From the NCBI RefSeq assembly GCF_018588885.1, contig NZ_JAFFIW010000054.1:1-33698 (forward strand): a DNA stretch of 33,698 nt, in the 5' to 3' direction. Shown in pieces: positions 1-8,043 of the stretch. Source of the DNA: Mesorhizobium sp. dw_380 (lineage in GTDB: Bacteria; Pseudomonadota; Alphaproteobacteria; Rhizobiales; Rhizobiaceae). Numbering within the stretch: the first letter of the stretch is position 1; each line of letters opens with the position of its first letter. The notes beneath the pieces are model-generated. The model worked only from the letters and a program-made list of their open reading frames with translations, made no database searches and was not told where the DNA came from. The translations under genes and the position numbers were made by a program.

Positions 1-58
1 CCTTGTGGGGAGGGTCGCTGCGTAGCAGCGGGGTGGGGGTCCGCGCGGCGCTCGTCCC
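1..58. repeat. Short palindromic intergenic repeat, cut by the window start
   Basis: GC-rich sequence with a small perfect hairpin: CGCTGC at 16-21 and GCAGCG at 25-30 around GTA. It is flanked by G-runs (7-14 and 31-39). The layout resembles the repeated palindromic elements scattered between rhizobial genes, and comparable palindromes end the window at 33354-33527. No coding signal is visible. The family assignment is from general knowledge, not from a search. Confidence 0.45.
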
Positions 59-59
59 C

Positions 60-1301
60 TCACACCGCCTCAAACACCACCGTCTGCGCCAGCCCGCCGC
101 CGGCGCGGTTCTCCAGCGTCACCGTCCCGCCGTAGCGCTCGATGATTTCCTTGGCGATGGCGAGGCCGAGGCCGGCGCCGGGGATGGATTGCTGGCGGCC
201 GGGGTCGACGCGGAAGAAGGGCTCGAAGGCCTTGTTGAGGAGGTCGGGCGGGATGCCTGGGCCGTTGTCGGAAATGGTCAGCACGGCGCGCCTGTCGGCG
301 ACGGCAAGATCGATGCGGCAGGCCTTGCCGTGGGTGGCGGCGTTGACGATCAGGTTGCGCAGGGCGCGGCGCAGGCCGAGCGCGCCGGCGCGGACGGAAA
401 CCTTGTCGAGATGCCCGATCGAGACGGCATGGCCGAGCGAGGCCATTTCGGCTTCGATATCGCGCACCATCTTTTCCAGGTCGACCGGCTCGACGGCGTC
501 CTGGTTCACCTCCTCGCGCACCAGGCGGATGGCGCTGTCGGCGATGCGGTCAAGCTCGTCGAGGTCGTGAAGCCATTTGTCGCGCTCCTCGTCGAGGAAT
601 TCGGCGCGCAGCCGCATGCGCGTCATCGGCGTGCGCAGATCATGGCCGGCGGCGGCCACCAGCCGCATGCGGCTTTCCATGGCGGTCTTCAGCCGCGACG
701 ACAGCTGGTTCAGCGCATGCGCCGTCGCCTTGACCTCGGCCGAACCCGCTTCCGGCACCGTCGCCAGCATGCCGTCCGATCCGATCTTGGAGACGGCTGC
801 CTCCAGCATCTCCAGCGGCCGGATCAGCACCGAGGTGAAATAGACCGAGACGGCGGTGGCGCCCGCCACGATGAGCGAGATCCAGCCAGCCAGGACCAGC
901 CATTCGCGCCTGGGCGGATCGATATGGGGAATCTCCACGATCGCCCAGCGGCTGTCGGGCAGGCGCACCGAGGCACGCTTGCCGGGCGTGTCCGGCCTGT
1001 CGCTGACGATGGCCAGCAGGTCGAAGCCGCGGCTGCGCAGGAGATCGTTGAGCATGGCGGTCTCCGGCCGGTCCACCTTGCCGTCGGCCGGACGGTCGCT
1101 GAATTGCACGCGCAGCACATCCGGGATCGGGCCGGGCAGCAGCCGCACCACCAGTTCCATCTGCTGGGCGACCCAGGGCACGGTCAGCTCCGGCGGCGGC
1201 CCGCCGCCGCGCACGCTGATGACCGCGACCGTCGCCAGGCCGACGACGCCGACGATCGAGATGACCAGCAGCAGGATGAGGCGGCGGCGCAGCGAGTTCA
1301 C
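60..1301 (-). CDS. EnvZ-type sensor histidine kinase
   Basis: Inner-membrane sensor kinase of 413 aa that should phosphorylate the response regulator encoded just upstream. TM1 lies at about residues 7-29, a short periplasmic domain at 30-132 and TM2 at 134-158. A HAMP linker follows, then the H-box GHDLRTPMTRMR with phospho-acceptor His220. The ATPase domain has an N-box (LRNLIVNAATHG, about 315), G1 (DNGPGIPPD, about 345), F-box (FEPFFR) and G2 (GAGLGLAIA, about 375). The H-box is of the EnvZ subgroup. The start is GTG, chosen because it overlaps the regulator's stop by 4 nt (GTGA), a typical translational coupling; longer readings enter the regulator gene. The inducing signal cannot be read from sequence. 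The gene opposite encodes a Spy/CpxP-like periplasmic protein, which suggests envelope or metal stress (inference). Confidence 0.93.
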   Translation of the reverse strand: MNSLRRRLILLLVISIVGVVGLATVAVISVRGGGPPPELTVPWVAQQMELVVRLLPGPIPDVLRVQFSDRPADGKVDRPETAMLNDLLRSRGFDLLAIVSDRPDTPGKRASVRLPDSRWAIVEIPHIDPPRREWLVLAGWISLIVAGATAVSVYFTSVLIRPLEMLEAAVSKIGSDGMLATVPEAGSAEVKATAHALNQLSSRLKTAMESRMRLVAAAGHDLRTPMTRMRLRAEFLDEERDKWLHDLDELDRIADSAIRLVREEVNQDAVEPVDLEKMVRDIEAEMASLGHAVSIGHLDKVSVRAGALGLRRALRNLIVNAATHGKACRIDLAVADRRAVLTISDNGPGIPPDLLNKAFEPFFRVDPGRQQSIPGAGLGLAIAKEIIERYGGTVTLENRAGGGLAQTVVFEAV

Positions 1302-2026
1302 GCCTGCCCCTCCACCGTCTCGACGCGCGCGGTGAGCTGGTAGCCGCCATTGCGCACCGTCTTGAACAGCGGACCGTCGCCGGTCTCGGTGAACTTGCGG
1401 CGCAGCCGGCTCATCAGCACGTCGACCGAGCGTTCGAGCGGGTCGCGCTCGCGGCCTTGCGTCAGATCCAGCAGCTGGTCGCGCGACAGAAGCCGGCCGG
1501 GGCGGTCGAGGAACACCTGCAAAAGGTCGAACTCGGCGCCGGTGAGGTCTACGCTCACGCCTTGCGCATCCGTCACCTTGCGGGTGTCGGGTTCCAGCCT
1601 GTAGCTGGCGAAGCGATAGAAGCGGGGACGAGCTGGCGCGGGCGCCTCCTCCGGTGCCGCGCGCCGCAGCACCGCGCGGATGCGGGCGGTGAGTTCGCGC
1701 GGGTTGAACGGCTTGCCGAGATAGTCGTCGGCGCCGAGCTCCAGGCCGATGATGCGGTCGACATCCTCCTTCAGCGCCGTCAGCAGGATCACCGGGATGT
1801 GCGGCTTGCGGTCGCGCAGGCCCCGGCAGATGTCCAGCCCCGAACCGTCCGGCAGCATGACGTCGAGCACGACGAGGTCGAACTGGCCGGAGGCCAGCTT
1901 CTGCTCGCATTCGCGCCGGTCCGCCGCCACCGAGACGCGAAAACCCTGGCCGTCGAGATAGCGGCCGAGCAGCGTCCTGATCTCGCGGTCGTCGTCAACG
2001 ACGAGGATATGGGGTTGTGACTGCAT
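1298..2026 (-). CDS. OmpR/PhoB-family response regulator
   Basis: DNA-binding response regulator of 242 aa. The receiver domain (about 5-118) has the acidic pocket DDD, phospho-acceptor Asp55 (VVLDVMLPDG), Thr83 (LLTA) and Lys105 (GKPF). A C-terminal winged-helix Trans_reg_C domain follows, with a recognition helix around RSVDVLMSRLRRK and the closing wing (FKTVRNGGYQL). It is first in a two-gene operon with the EnvZ-type kinase, whose GTG overlaps its stop. An upstream ATG at 2044 adds six residues; I prefer 2026 because the receiver then starts normally, but neither start has a strong Shine-Dalgarno. Three TATAAT hexamers on this strand lie just upstream. Likely targets are its own operon and the divergent gene at 2283 (inference). 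Confidence 0.92.
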   Translation of the reverse strand: MQSQPHILVVDDDREIRTLLGRYLDGQGFRVSVAADRRECEQKLASGQFDLVVLDVMLPDGSGLDICRGLRDRKPHIPVILLTALKEDVDRIIGLELGADDYLGKPFNPRELTARIRAVLRRAAPEEAPAPARPRFYRFASYRLEPDTRKVTDAQGVSVDLTGAEFDLLQVFLDRPGRLLSRDQLLDLTQGRERDPLERSVDVLMSRLRRKFTETGDGPLFKTVRNGGYQLTARVETVEGQA

Positions 2027-2054
2027 GATCGTGCCGTTGCCCATGACTATTGGG

Positions 2055-2106
2055 GCCCGTGATTATAGGGGCCCGTGATTATAGGGGCTTGCCCGCGATT
2101 ATAGGG
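2055..2106. repeat. Short tandem repeat carrying three TATAAT hexamers
   Basis: Two perfect 16-bp units (GCCCGTGATTATAGGG at 2055-2070 and 2071-2086) are followed by a variant with four extra bases (2087-2106). On the minus strand each copy contains TATAAT (2062-2067, 2078-2083, 2098-2103), so the array may hold stacked -10 elements for the two-component operon. No good -35 is visible at 17 bp from any of them, so promoter function is inferred only. Confidence 0.6.
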
Positions 2107-2161
2107 AGAGCGCGCCGGAGCGGCATGGAAAATTGCAACGCAATGTTGCCAGAGGGCCGCA

Positions 2162-2208
2162 GGAAACGTTCGGAAACAAATCGCCCTTTTGCGGAAACCT
2201 TCGGCAAC
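2162..2208 (+). promoter_or_regulatory. Direct-repeat operator candidate upstream of the Spy-like gene
   Basis: Two 16-bp boxes, GGAAACGTTCGGAAAC (2162-2177) and GGAAACCTTCGGCAAC (2193-2208), match at 14 of 16 positions. They start 31 bp apart, about three helical turns. They lie 75-120 bp upstream of the 2283 start, between it and the divergent OmpR-type regulator. OmpR-family proteins bind direct repeats, so this is the best visible candidate site for that regulator (inference). Confidence 0.4.
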
Positions 2209-2282
2209 ATGCCGACGCGAAGCGGACAAACAGGCTTCCTATCCTCATGGCCGTCCGATGCATGAGAGAAAGGAACACCGTC

Positions 2283-2933
2283 ATGCGAAGCAGACTTCTT
2301 GCGCTCGGCCTGTTTTCCGTCGCCGCGATCCACCCGGTGCTGGCGGCGCAGCCAGATCCCGGCCCCGGCGAGGCGCCGCCGGCAATGCAGGATGGCCAGA
2401 TGCCCGGCCTGCATGGGCCGATGGGGCGCGGTCCTCAAGATTTTGGCCCGCAGGGTTTTGGCCCTCAGGGTTTTGGTCCCCGCCGCATGGGACCGCCGCC
2501 GGAATTCATGCTGGCCGCCCGGCTGGCGGCGCTCGAGACGCGCGTCGGTATTCGCAGCGAACAGCTCGACGCCTGGCGCGACTACACCAGCGCGCTGCAG
2601 GCGGTGCTGTCGCGGCCCGATCATGGCCCCGGCGGCCCCGAAGCGAAGGGTCCTGATGCGGGCCCGGGCGGCAAGGCCGATCCCTTCGCCTTCCAGGAGA
2701 GGCTGGCCGACGACGTCACGGCGCGCGCCGCTTCGGCCGCCAAGCTCAGGGATGCGATCGCCGAACTTCGCGCCAAGCTCTCTCCCGAACAGCTCGAAAT
2801 CCTCGCTTCGGCGGAACGCCCCCACGGACCACCCCCCGGTCCCTGGGGCGGCCCGCCGGATGACGCAGCCGGCCCAAAAGGCCTGCCCAATGGTAGCCCG
2901 CCGCCCCAGCCCGGGAACGGCGAGCAACTCTGA
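2283..2933 (+). CDS. Periplasmic Spy/CpxP-like (LTXXQ-type) protein
   Basis: Secreted protein of 216 aa. The N-terminal signal peptide ends near VLAA (about residue 21). A low-complexity Pro/Gly/Met segment follows with the repeat GFGPQGFGP. A helical core begins around MLAARLAALETRVGI and includes the motif LSPEQLEIL near residue 175, which resembles the LTXXQ motif of Spy/CpxP-type periplasmic chaperones. The tail is again Pro/Gly-rich. The ATG at 2283 is preceded by AGAAAGGA at a good distance; earlier in-frame ATGs (2133, 2262) would bury the signal peptide. It is divergent from an OmpR/EnvZ-type pair, a common arrangement for envelope-stress regulons. A role in sensing or buffering misfolded protein or metal is inferred from family and context. 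The family match is moderate because the motif is degenerate. Confidence 0.8.
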   Translation: MRSRLLALGLFSVAAIHPVLAAQPDPGPGEAPPAMQDGQMPGLHGPMGRGPQDFGPQGFGPQGFGPRRMGPPPEFMLAARLAALETRVGIRSEQLDAWRDYTSALQAVLSRPDHGPGGPEAKGPDAGPGGKADPFAFQERLADDVTARAASAAKLRDAIAELRAKLSPEQLEILASAERPHGPPPGPWGGPPDDAAGPKGLPNGSPPPQPGNGEQL

Positions 2934-2946
2934 GACCGGCTGCGCT

Positions 2947-3016
2947 GGCCGGCCCGGTGCCCAACCCGTTCTCGGGCCGGCCGGCACTTGCCGGGATGGC
3001 GGGTCCGCCATCCCGG
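2947..3016 (+). terminator. Double hairpin after the Spy-like gene
   Basis: Two perfect stems stand in series 13 bp after the stop codon. The first is GGCCGGCCCG (2947-2956) with CGGGCCGGCC (2973-2982), a 10-bp stem with a 16-nt loop. The second is CCGGGATGGCG (2991-3001) with CGCCATCCCGG (3006-3016), an 11-bp stem with a GGTC loop. No long T-run follows, so it may be a weak intrinsic terminator or an mRNA-stabilising 3' structure. Confidence 0.5.
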
Positions 3017-3090
3017 TTCATCATCTGACCGGCTCAAACAACAGCCGGTTCAAAATCGTCGCCCGTTCGTCGCGAAATGAAAGCCAGACA

Positions 3091-3303
3091 ATGTGGGAAG
3101 CCATGATGATGCTGCGGCTGATCGCATCGCTCAGCCCGAAATATGCGTTCGGCCAGCGCGTCAATCATGCCGCCACGCCGGCGGCGCTGCCTGGCGATAC
3201 GCTGAAGGGCGCGATCCGCCTGAACTTCGCCGCCTGGCGCCTGTCGCTGCCGGTTTCGCAGCCACCCAACGGCCGGGGACATCATGACCGCAAGATCCCG
3301 TAA
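3091..3303 (+). CDS. Possible small hypothetical protein
   Basis: A 70-aa reading frame (begins MWEAMMMLRLIASLSPKY) that I do not recognise. It is listed because third codon positions are strongly G/C in this frame across most of its length, as in neighbouring real genes. Against it, there is no clear Shine-Dalgarno (AAAGCCAGACA precedes the ATG), no domain or signal peptide is apparent, and starts at 3103 or 3106 are equally possible. It could be a remnant of a larger gene or an upstream leader of the efflux operon. Confidence 0.3.
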   Translation: MWEAMMMLRLIASLSPKYAFGQRVNHAATPAALPGDTLKGAIRLNFAAWRLSLPVSQPPNGRGHHDRKIP

Positions 3304-3333
3304 GGCATGGGCGAGGGTTGGCATGCTCTCATC

Positions 3334-3378
3334 GATGGGCATAATGGGGCCGATGGGCATAATGGGGTCGGTGGGCAT
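3334..3378. repeat. 18-bp tandem repeat upstream of the efflux operon
   Basis: Two and a half units: GATGGGCATAATGGGGCC (3334-3351), the same with a TC ending (3352-3369), and a partial GGTGGGCAT (3370-3378). In the frame starting at 3284 it would read Met-Gly-Ile-Met-Gly-Pro twice, but that frame does not look like a convincing gene. Function is unknown. Confidence 0.7.
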
Positions 3379-3602
3379 CTCGGCCGGACCCCCGATCCTC
3401 GGGCGCTGCGGCCGCGGAGAAGGAGCGCGACATGGGCCGCTTCGAAGCACTGCTCGATGCCGCCCGCACCCCGGCGCGGCCCATCATCACGATCTCGACC
3501 GCCATGACCGGGCGATCAACCTTGCCCATGTCGGCAGGCACTCTCGGCCGCTCCCGCGATCCGGTGCCCAAGCGACAGCAACTCCAGCGAAAGATCCAGG
3601 CC

Positions 3603-4874
3603 ATGCATCTCAAGCCTAGCCAGTCCGCTTTGTCGGCCAAGACCCGCCGGCTCGCGCCGTGGACGGTGGCGCTCGCCGCCACCCTTCTCCTGGCGGCCTG
3701 TTCGCAGGAGCAAGGCAAGGCCCCGGCCGGCATGGGCGGCGGCGTCGGCAAGCCGGAGGTCGGCGTCGTCACGCTGCATCCGCAATCGGTGGCGATAACG
3801 GCCGAATTGCCGGGGCGCACGGCCGCTTCGCTGATTGCCGAGGTGCGCCCGCAAGTGGACGGCATCATCCAGCAGCGCCTGTTCAAGGAAGGTGCCGAGG
3901 TGGTGGTGGGACAGCCGCTCTACCTCATCGATCCGGCCAGCTACCACGCGGCCTATGACAGCGCCGTCGCGGCGCAGCAGAAGGCGGAAGCGGCAGTGCC
4001 AACCGCGCAGGCCAAGTTCGACCGCTACGCTGGGTTGCTCAAGCAGAACGTTGTTTCCAAACAGGATTATGACGATGCCGCGGCCACGCTGGCGCAGGCG
4101 CAGGCGGACGTGGCGGCGGCAAAGGCGAGTGCGGAGACCGCGCGCATCAGCCTCAACCGCACCTCGATCACCGCGCCGATCGCCGGCCGCATCGACAAAT
4201 CGACGCTGACGCCAGGAGCGCTCGTCACCGCCAACCAGGAAACGGTGCTGACCACCATCCGTTCGCTCGACCCGATCAATGTCGATGTCACGCAGTCGAG
4301 CACCAATCTGCTCAATCTGCGCCAGGCGATTTCGGCAGGGCGGCTGAAGTTCAGCGGCCCCAATGTCAGCGTCAAGCTGAAGCTGGAGAACGGCACCATC
4401 TATGCGCAGACCGGCAAGCTGGAATTCGCCGGCGCCAATGTCGACCAGACCACCGGCACCTTCGCGCTGCGCGCCGAGTTCCCCAATCCCGACCGCCTGC
4501 TGCTGCCGGGCATGTATGTGCGGGCGCTGGTCGAGGAGGGCGTCGCCCAGAACAGTTTCCTGGTGCCGCAGCGCGGCGTCAGCCGCAACACCAAGGGCGA
4601 GCCGACCGCCATGGTCATCAACGCGCAAGGCAAAGTCGAGACGCGCGTGCTCGCGGTGCGCAACAGCGTCGGCAACAACTGGCTGGTGGATTCGGGCGTC
4701 GGCGATGGCGACCGCGTCATCGTCGAAGGCACGCAGCTGGTGCGGCCCGGCGGCGATGCGACCGGGGTCGAGGTGACGATCGACGAAACGACGGGCGAGG
4801 TGAAGGATCGAGGGCAGACGTCGGCCGTACCCGCCGCGTCCAAGACCGCCAGCAACCAGTCGACCGGGAACTGA
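3603..4874 (+). CDS. RND efflux periplasmic adaptor (AcrA/MexA-type membrane fusion lipoprotein)
   Basis: Adaptor of 423 aa linking the inner-membrane pump to the outer-membrane channel. The N-terminal lipoprotein signal has the lipobox LLLAAC, giving lipidated Cys33. The first lipoyl half is near EVRPQVDGIIQQ. An Ala/Gln-rich coiled-coil hairpin (about 115-185) follows, then the second lipoyl half (ITAPIAGRIDKS), beta-barrel and membrane-proximal domains. Length and order fit AcrA/MexA. The stop is 3 nt before the pump gene, so this is the first gene of a three-gene operon. The start is uncertain: 3603 gives a normal lipoprotein signal but has only a weak Shine-Dalgarno, whereas an in-frame ATG at 3432 is preceded by GGAGAAGGAG and would add 57 residues, placing the lipobox Cys at residue 90, which is unlikely in a mature protein. 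Confidence 0.93.
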   Translation: MHLKPSQSALSAKTRRLAPWTVALAATLLLAACSQEQGKAPAGMGGGVGKPEVGVVTLHPQSVAITAELPGRTAASLIAEVRPQVDGIIQQRLFKEGAEVVVGQPLYLIDPASYHAAYDSAVAAQQKAEAAVPTAQAKFDRYAGLLKQNVVSKQDYDDAAATLAQAQADVAAAKASAETARISLNRTSITAPIAGRIDKSTLTPGALVTANQETVLTTIRSLDPINVDVTQSSTNLLNLRQAISAGRLKFSGPNVSVKLKLENGTIYAQTGKLEFAGANVDQTTGTFALRAEFPNPDRLLLPGMYVRALVEEGVAQNSFLVPQRGVSRNTKGEPTAMVINAQGKVETRVLAVRNSVGNNWLVDSGVGDGDRVIVEGTQLVRPGGDATGVEVTIDETTGEVKDRGQTSAVPAASKTASNQSTGN

Positions 4875-4877
4875 GCG

Positions 4878-7800
4878 ATGTCACTATTCTTCATCAACCG
4901 GCCGATCTTCGCCTGGGTGATCGCCATCGTGATCATGCTGGGCGGCCTTTTGGCACTGACCACGCTGCCGATCTCGCAATATCCGCAGATCGCGCCGACC
5001 ACGGTCAACATCAGCGCCACCTATCCGGGCGCCGATGCATCGACGGTCGAGAACTCGGTGACCAAGGTCATCGAGCAAGGCATGACCGGCATCGACAATC
5101 TCGACTACATGACGGCGACCTCGACCTCCACCGGCTCGGCCTCGATCACGCTGACCTTCACCAGTGCCGCCGATCCCGACACCGCCCAGGTGCAGACGCA
5201 GAATAAGCTGCAGCTGGTGCAGTCGCAGCTGCCGCAGGTGGTTCAGAGCAACGGCATCACCGTCTCCAAATCCTCGACCGGCTTCCTGATGGTCATCGGC
5301 TTCGTCTCCAGCGACGGCAAGATGAACTCGACCGATCTCGCCGACTATGTCGACGCCACCGTCAACGACACGCTGAAGCGCGTCGAAGGCGTCGGCTCGA
5401 CGCAGCTCTTCGGCTCCGGCTATGCCATGCGTATCTGGCTCGATCCGGACCAGCTCGCCAAATATGCGCTGATGCCGAACGATGTGGCGACGGCCATCGA
5501 GGCGCAGAACACGCAGGTTTCGGCCGGCCAGCTCGGCGGCCTGCCGGCGCGCAAGGGCCAGCAGCTCAACGCCACGGTGACGGCCAAGAGCCGGCTGCAG
5601 ACCGCCGAACAGTTCCGCAACATCATCCTGAAGAGCCAGACCGACGGCTCGCTGGTCCGCCTCAACGACGTCGCCACGGTCGAACTCGGCGCAGAAAGCT
5701 ACACGACACAGGCCAATTACAACGGCAAGCCGGCGGCGGGTGTCGCCGTCAATCTGGCGACGGGCGCCAACGCCATCAACACAGCCGAGGCGGTGCGTTC
5801 GACGATCGCGCGGCTGAGCTCGACCTTCCCGCAAGGGGTCGAGGTCGTCTACCCCTACGACACGTCGCCTTTCGTGCGGCTGTCGATCGAGGAGGTGGTC
5901 AAGACGCTGGCGGAAGCGATCGTGCTGGTGTTCCTGGTGATGTTCATCTTCCTGCAGAATCTGCGGGCGACGATCATCCCGACCATCGCCGTGCCGGTGG
6001 TGCTGCTCGGCACGTTCGGCGTGCTTTCCCTGTTCGGCTATTCCGTCAACACGCTGACCATGTTCGCCATGGTGCTGGCCATCGGCCTCCTGGTCGACGA
6101 CGCCATCGTCGTGGTCGAGAATGTCGAACGCGTCATGGCGGAAGAGGGGCTGCCGCCGAAAGAGGCGACGCGAAAATCGATGAACGAGATCACCGGCGCG
6201 CTGGTCGGCATCGCCACGGTGCTGTCGGCTGTGTTCGTGCCGATGGCCTTCTTCGGCGGCTCGACCGGCATCATCTACCGGCAGTTCTCGGTGACCATCG
6301 TTTCGGCGATGGTGCTGTCGGTGCTGGTGGCGCTTGTGCTGACGCCGGCGCTCTGCGCCACCATCCTGCGGCGGCCGAAGGACCATGCGACGCAGACCGG
6401 CCCGTTCGGCTGGTTCAACCGCGCCTTCGACCGCGGCACGACGGCCTATCGCGACGGCTCGCACGGCATCATTAACCGGTCCTGGCGCTTCCTTGCCGTC
6501 TTCCTCGCCATCGTCGTCGCCATGGGCTGGATGTTTGCCCGGCTGCCGAGCTCGTTCCTGCCGGAAGAAGACCAGGGCATCCTGATCACCAGCGTCCAAT
6601 TGCCGGTGGGCGCCACGCAGGACCGCACCGAGCGCGTGCTGAAGCAGGTGACCGATCACTATCTCAATGATGAGAAGGATGCGGTCGAAGGCGTCTTCAC
6701 CGCTTCCGGTTTCGGCTTCGGCGGCGCCGGGCAGAATGTCGGCATCGGTTTCGTCAGGCTGAAGGATTTCAGCCAGCGCAAATCGGCGGCCTCGGCCGCG
6801 CAGGCGATCGCGGGCCGCGCCATTGGCGCCTTCTCCAAGATCAGGGACGCGCAGGTCTTTGCACTCGCGCCGCCCGCCATCCAGGGTTTTGGCAACACCA
6901 ACGGCTTCGACTTCTACCTGCAGGACGTCAATGGCACCGGCCACGACGCGCTGATCCAGACGCGCAACCAGCTCCTGGCCCTGGCCGGGCAGAGCAAGCT
7001 GCTCGCCAACACCAGGCCCAACGGCCAGGAGGACCAGCCGCAATTCTCGGTCGATATCGACCAGGAAAAGGCAAGCGCGCTGGGCGTCAGCCTCGCCGAC
7101 ATCAACAACACGCTGTCGACCGCCTGGGGCAGCGACTACGTCAACGACTTCATCGATCGCGGCCGCGTCAAGCCGGTCTACCTGCAGGCTGGCGCGAATT
7201 TCCGCATGCAGCCGGAAGACCTGGACAAATGGCAGGTCCGCAATGCCAGCGGCGCCATGGTGCCGTTCTCGGCCTTCGCTTCCAGCCACTGGACATTCGG
7301 TTCGCCCCGGCTCGAACGCTACAATGGCTCGGCGGCGGTCGAAATCCAGGGCGCGGCGGCGGCGGGCGTGAGTTCGGGCGCGGCGATGGACGAGATCGAC
7401 AGACTGGTGGCGCAGCTGCCGGCCGGATATTCGCATGAATGGACCGGACTGTCGCACCAGGAGCGGCTTTCCGGCAACCAGGCGCTGTCGCTCTATGCGA
7501 TCTCGGCACTGGTCGTGTTCCTGTGCCTGGCGGCACTCTATGAGAGCTGGTCGATCCCGTTCGCGGTCATGCTCTCGGTGCCGATCGGCATCTTCGGGGC
7601 GCTGCTCGCGGCAAGCCTTTTCGGGCAGACCAACGACGTCTATTTCAAGGTCGGCCTGCTGACCACGATCGGCCTTGCCTCCAAGAACGCCATCCTGATC
7701 GTCGAGTTCGCCATCGAGCGGCAGACGGCGGGCATGGGGCTGGTGGAGGCGACGCTGGAAGCGGCGCGGCAACGCTTGCGGCCGATCCTGATGACGTCGC

Positions 7801-8033
7801 TTGCCTTCATCCTCGGTGTCACGCCGCTGGCGATCGCCAGCGGCGCGGGTTCGGGCGCGCAGAACTCGGTCGGCATCGGCGTCATGGGCGGCATGATCGC
7901 GGCAACCGTGATCGGCGTGTTCCTGGTGCCGCTGCTGTTCGTCACGGTGCGCCGCGTCTTCAAGGGCAGGGCGGCGAAACCGGATACCGGGCAGGATACG
8001 GGCGAGACGCCGGTGACGGCCAACCAGCAATAA
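4878..8033 (+). CDS. RND multidrug efflux pump, HAE1 family (AcrB/MexB-type)
   Basis: Inner-membrane proton/drug antiporter of 1051 aa, normal for the family. It begins MSLFFINRPIFAWVIAI, the classic HAE1 N-terminus with TM1. The proton-relay residues are present: Asp407-Asp408 in TM4 (LLVDDAIVVVENVERVM), at the same numbers as in E. coli AcrB, and Lys936 in TM10 (GLASKNAILIVEFA). Two large periplasmic porter/docking loops separate TM1-TM2 and TM7-TM8. The protein should take up hydrophobic drugs, detergents or plant-derived compounds from the periplasm and outer leaflet and pass them to the outer-membrane factor. The adaptor gene ends 3 bp upstream and the outer-membrane gene begins 10 bp downstream, so all parts of the tripartite machine are co-transcribed. 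Substrates cannot be predicted from sequence alone. Confidence 0.97.
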   Translation: MSLFFINRPIFAWVIAIVIMLGGLLALTTLPISQYPQIAPTTVNISATYPGADASTVENSVTKVIEQGMTGIDNLDYMTATSTSTGSASITLTFTSAADPDTAQVQTQNKLQLVQSQLPQVVQSNGITVSKSSTGFLMVIGFVSSDGKMNSTDLADYVDATVNDTLKRVEGVGSTQLFGSGYAMRIWLDPDQLAKYALMPNDVATAIEAQNTQVSAGQLGGLPARKGQQLNATVTAKSRLQTAEQFRNIILKSQTDGSLVRLNDVATVELGAESYTTQANYNGKPAAGVAVNLATGANAINTAEAVRSTIARLSSTFPQGVEVVYPYDTSPFVRLSIEEVVKTLAEAIVLVFLVMFIFLQNLRATIIPTIAVPVVLLGTFGVLSLFGYSVNTLTMFAMVLAIGLLVDDAIVVVENVERVMAEEGLPPKEATRKSMNEITGALVGIATVLSAVFVPMAFFGGSTGIIYRQFSVTIVSAMVLSVLVALVLTPALCATILRRPKDHATQTGPFGWFNRAFDRGTTAYRDGSHGIINRSWRFLAVFLAIVVAMGWMFARLPSSFLPEEDQGILITSVQLPVGATQDRTERVLKQVTDHYLNDEKDAVEGVFTASGFGFGGAGQNVGIGFVRLKDFSQRKSAASAAQAIAGRAIGAFSKIRDAQVFALAPPAIQGFGNTNGFDFYLQDVNGTGHDALIQTRNQLLALAGQSKLLANTRPNGQEDQPQFSVDIDQEKASALGVSLADINNTLSTAWGSDYVNDFIDRGRVKPVYLQAGANFRMQPEDLDKWQVRNASGAMVPFSAFASSHWTFGSPRLERYNGSAAVEIQGAAAAGVSSGAAMDEIDRLVAQLPAGYSHEWTGLSHQERLSGNQALSLYAISALVVFLCLAALYESWSIPFAVMLSVPIGIFGALLAASLFGQTNDVYFKVGLLTTIGLASKNAILIVEFAIERQTAGMGLVEATLEAARQRLRPILMTSLAFILGVTPLAIASGAGSGAQNSVGIGVMGGMIAATVIGVFLVPLLFVTVRRVFKGRAAKPDTGQDTGETPVTANQQ

Positions 8034-8043
8034 GGAACTTCCC

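Noticed and set aside
3284..3619. A 111-aa frame with a Met-Gly-Ile-Met-Gly-Pro repeat
   Set aside because: The repeat is an 18-bp DNA tandem duplication and the rest of the frame is Arg/His-rich like a shadow; no support for translation.
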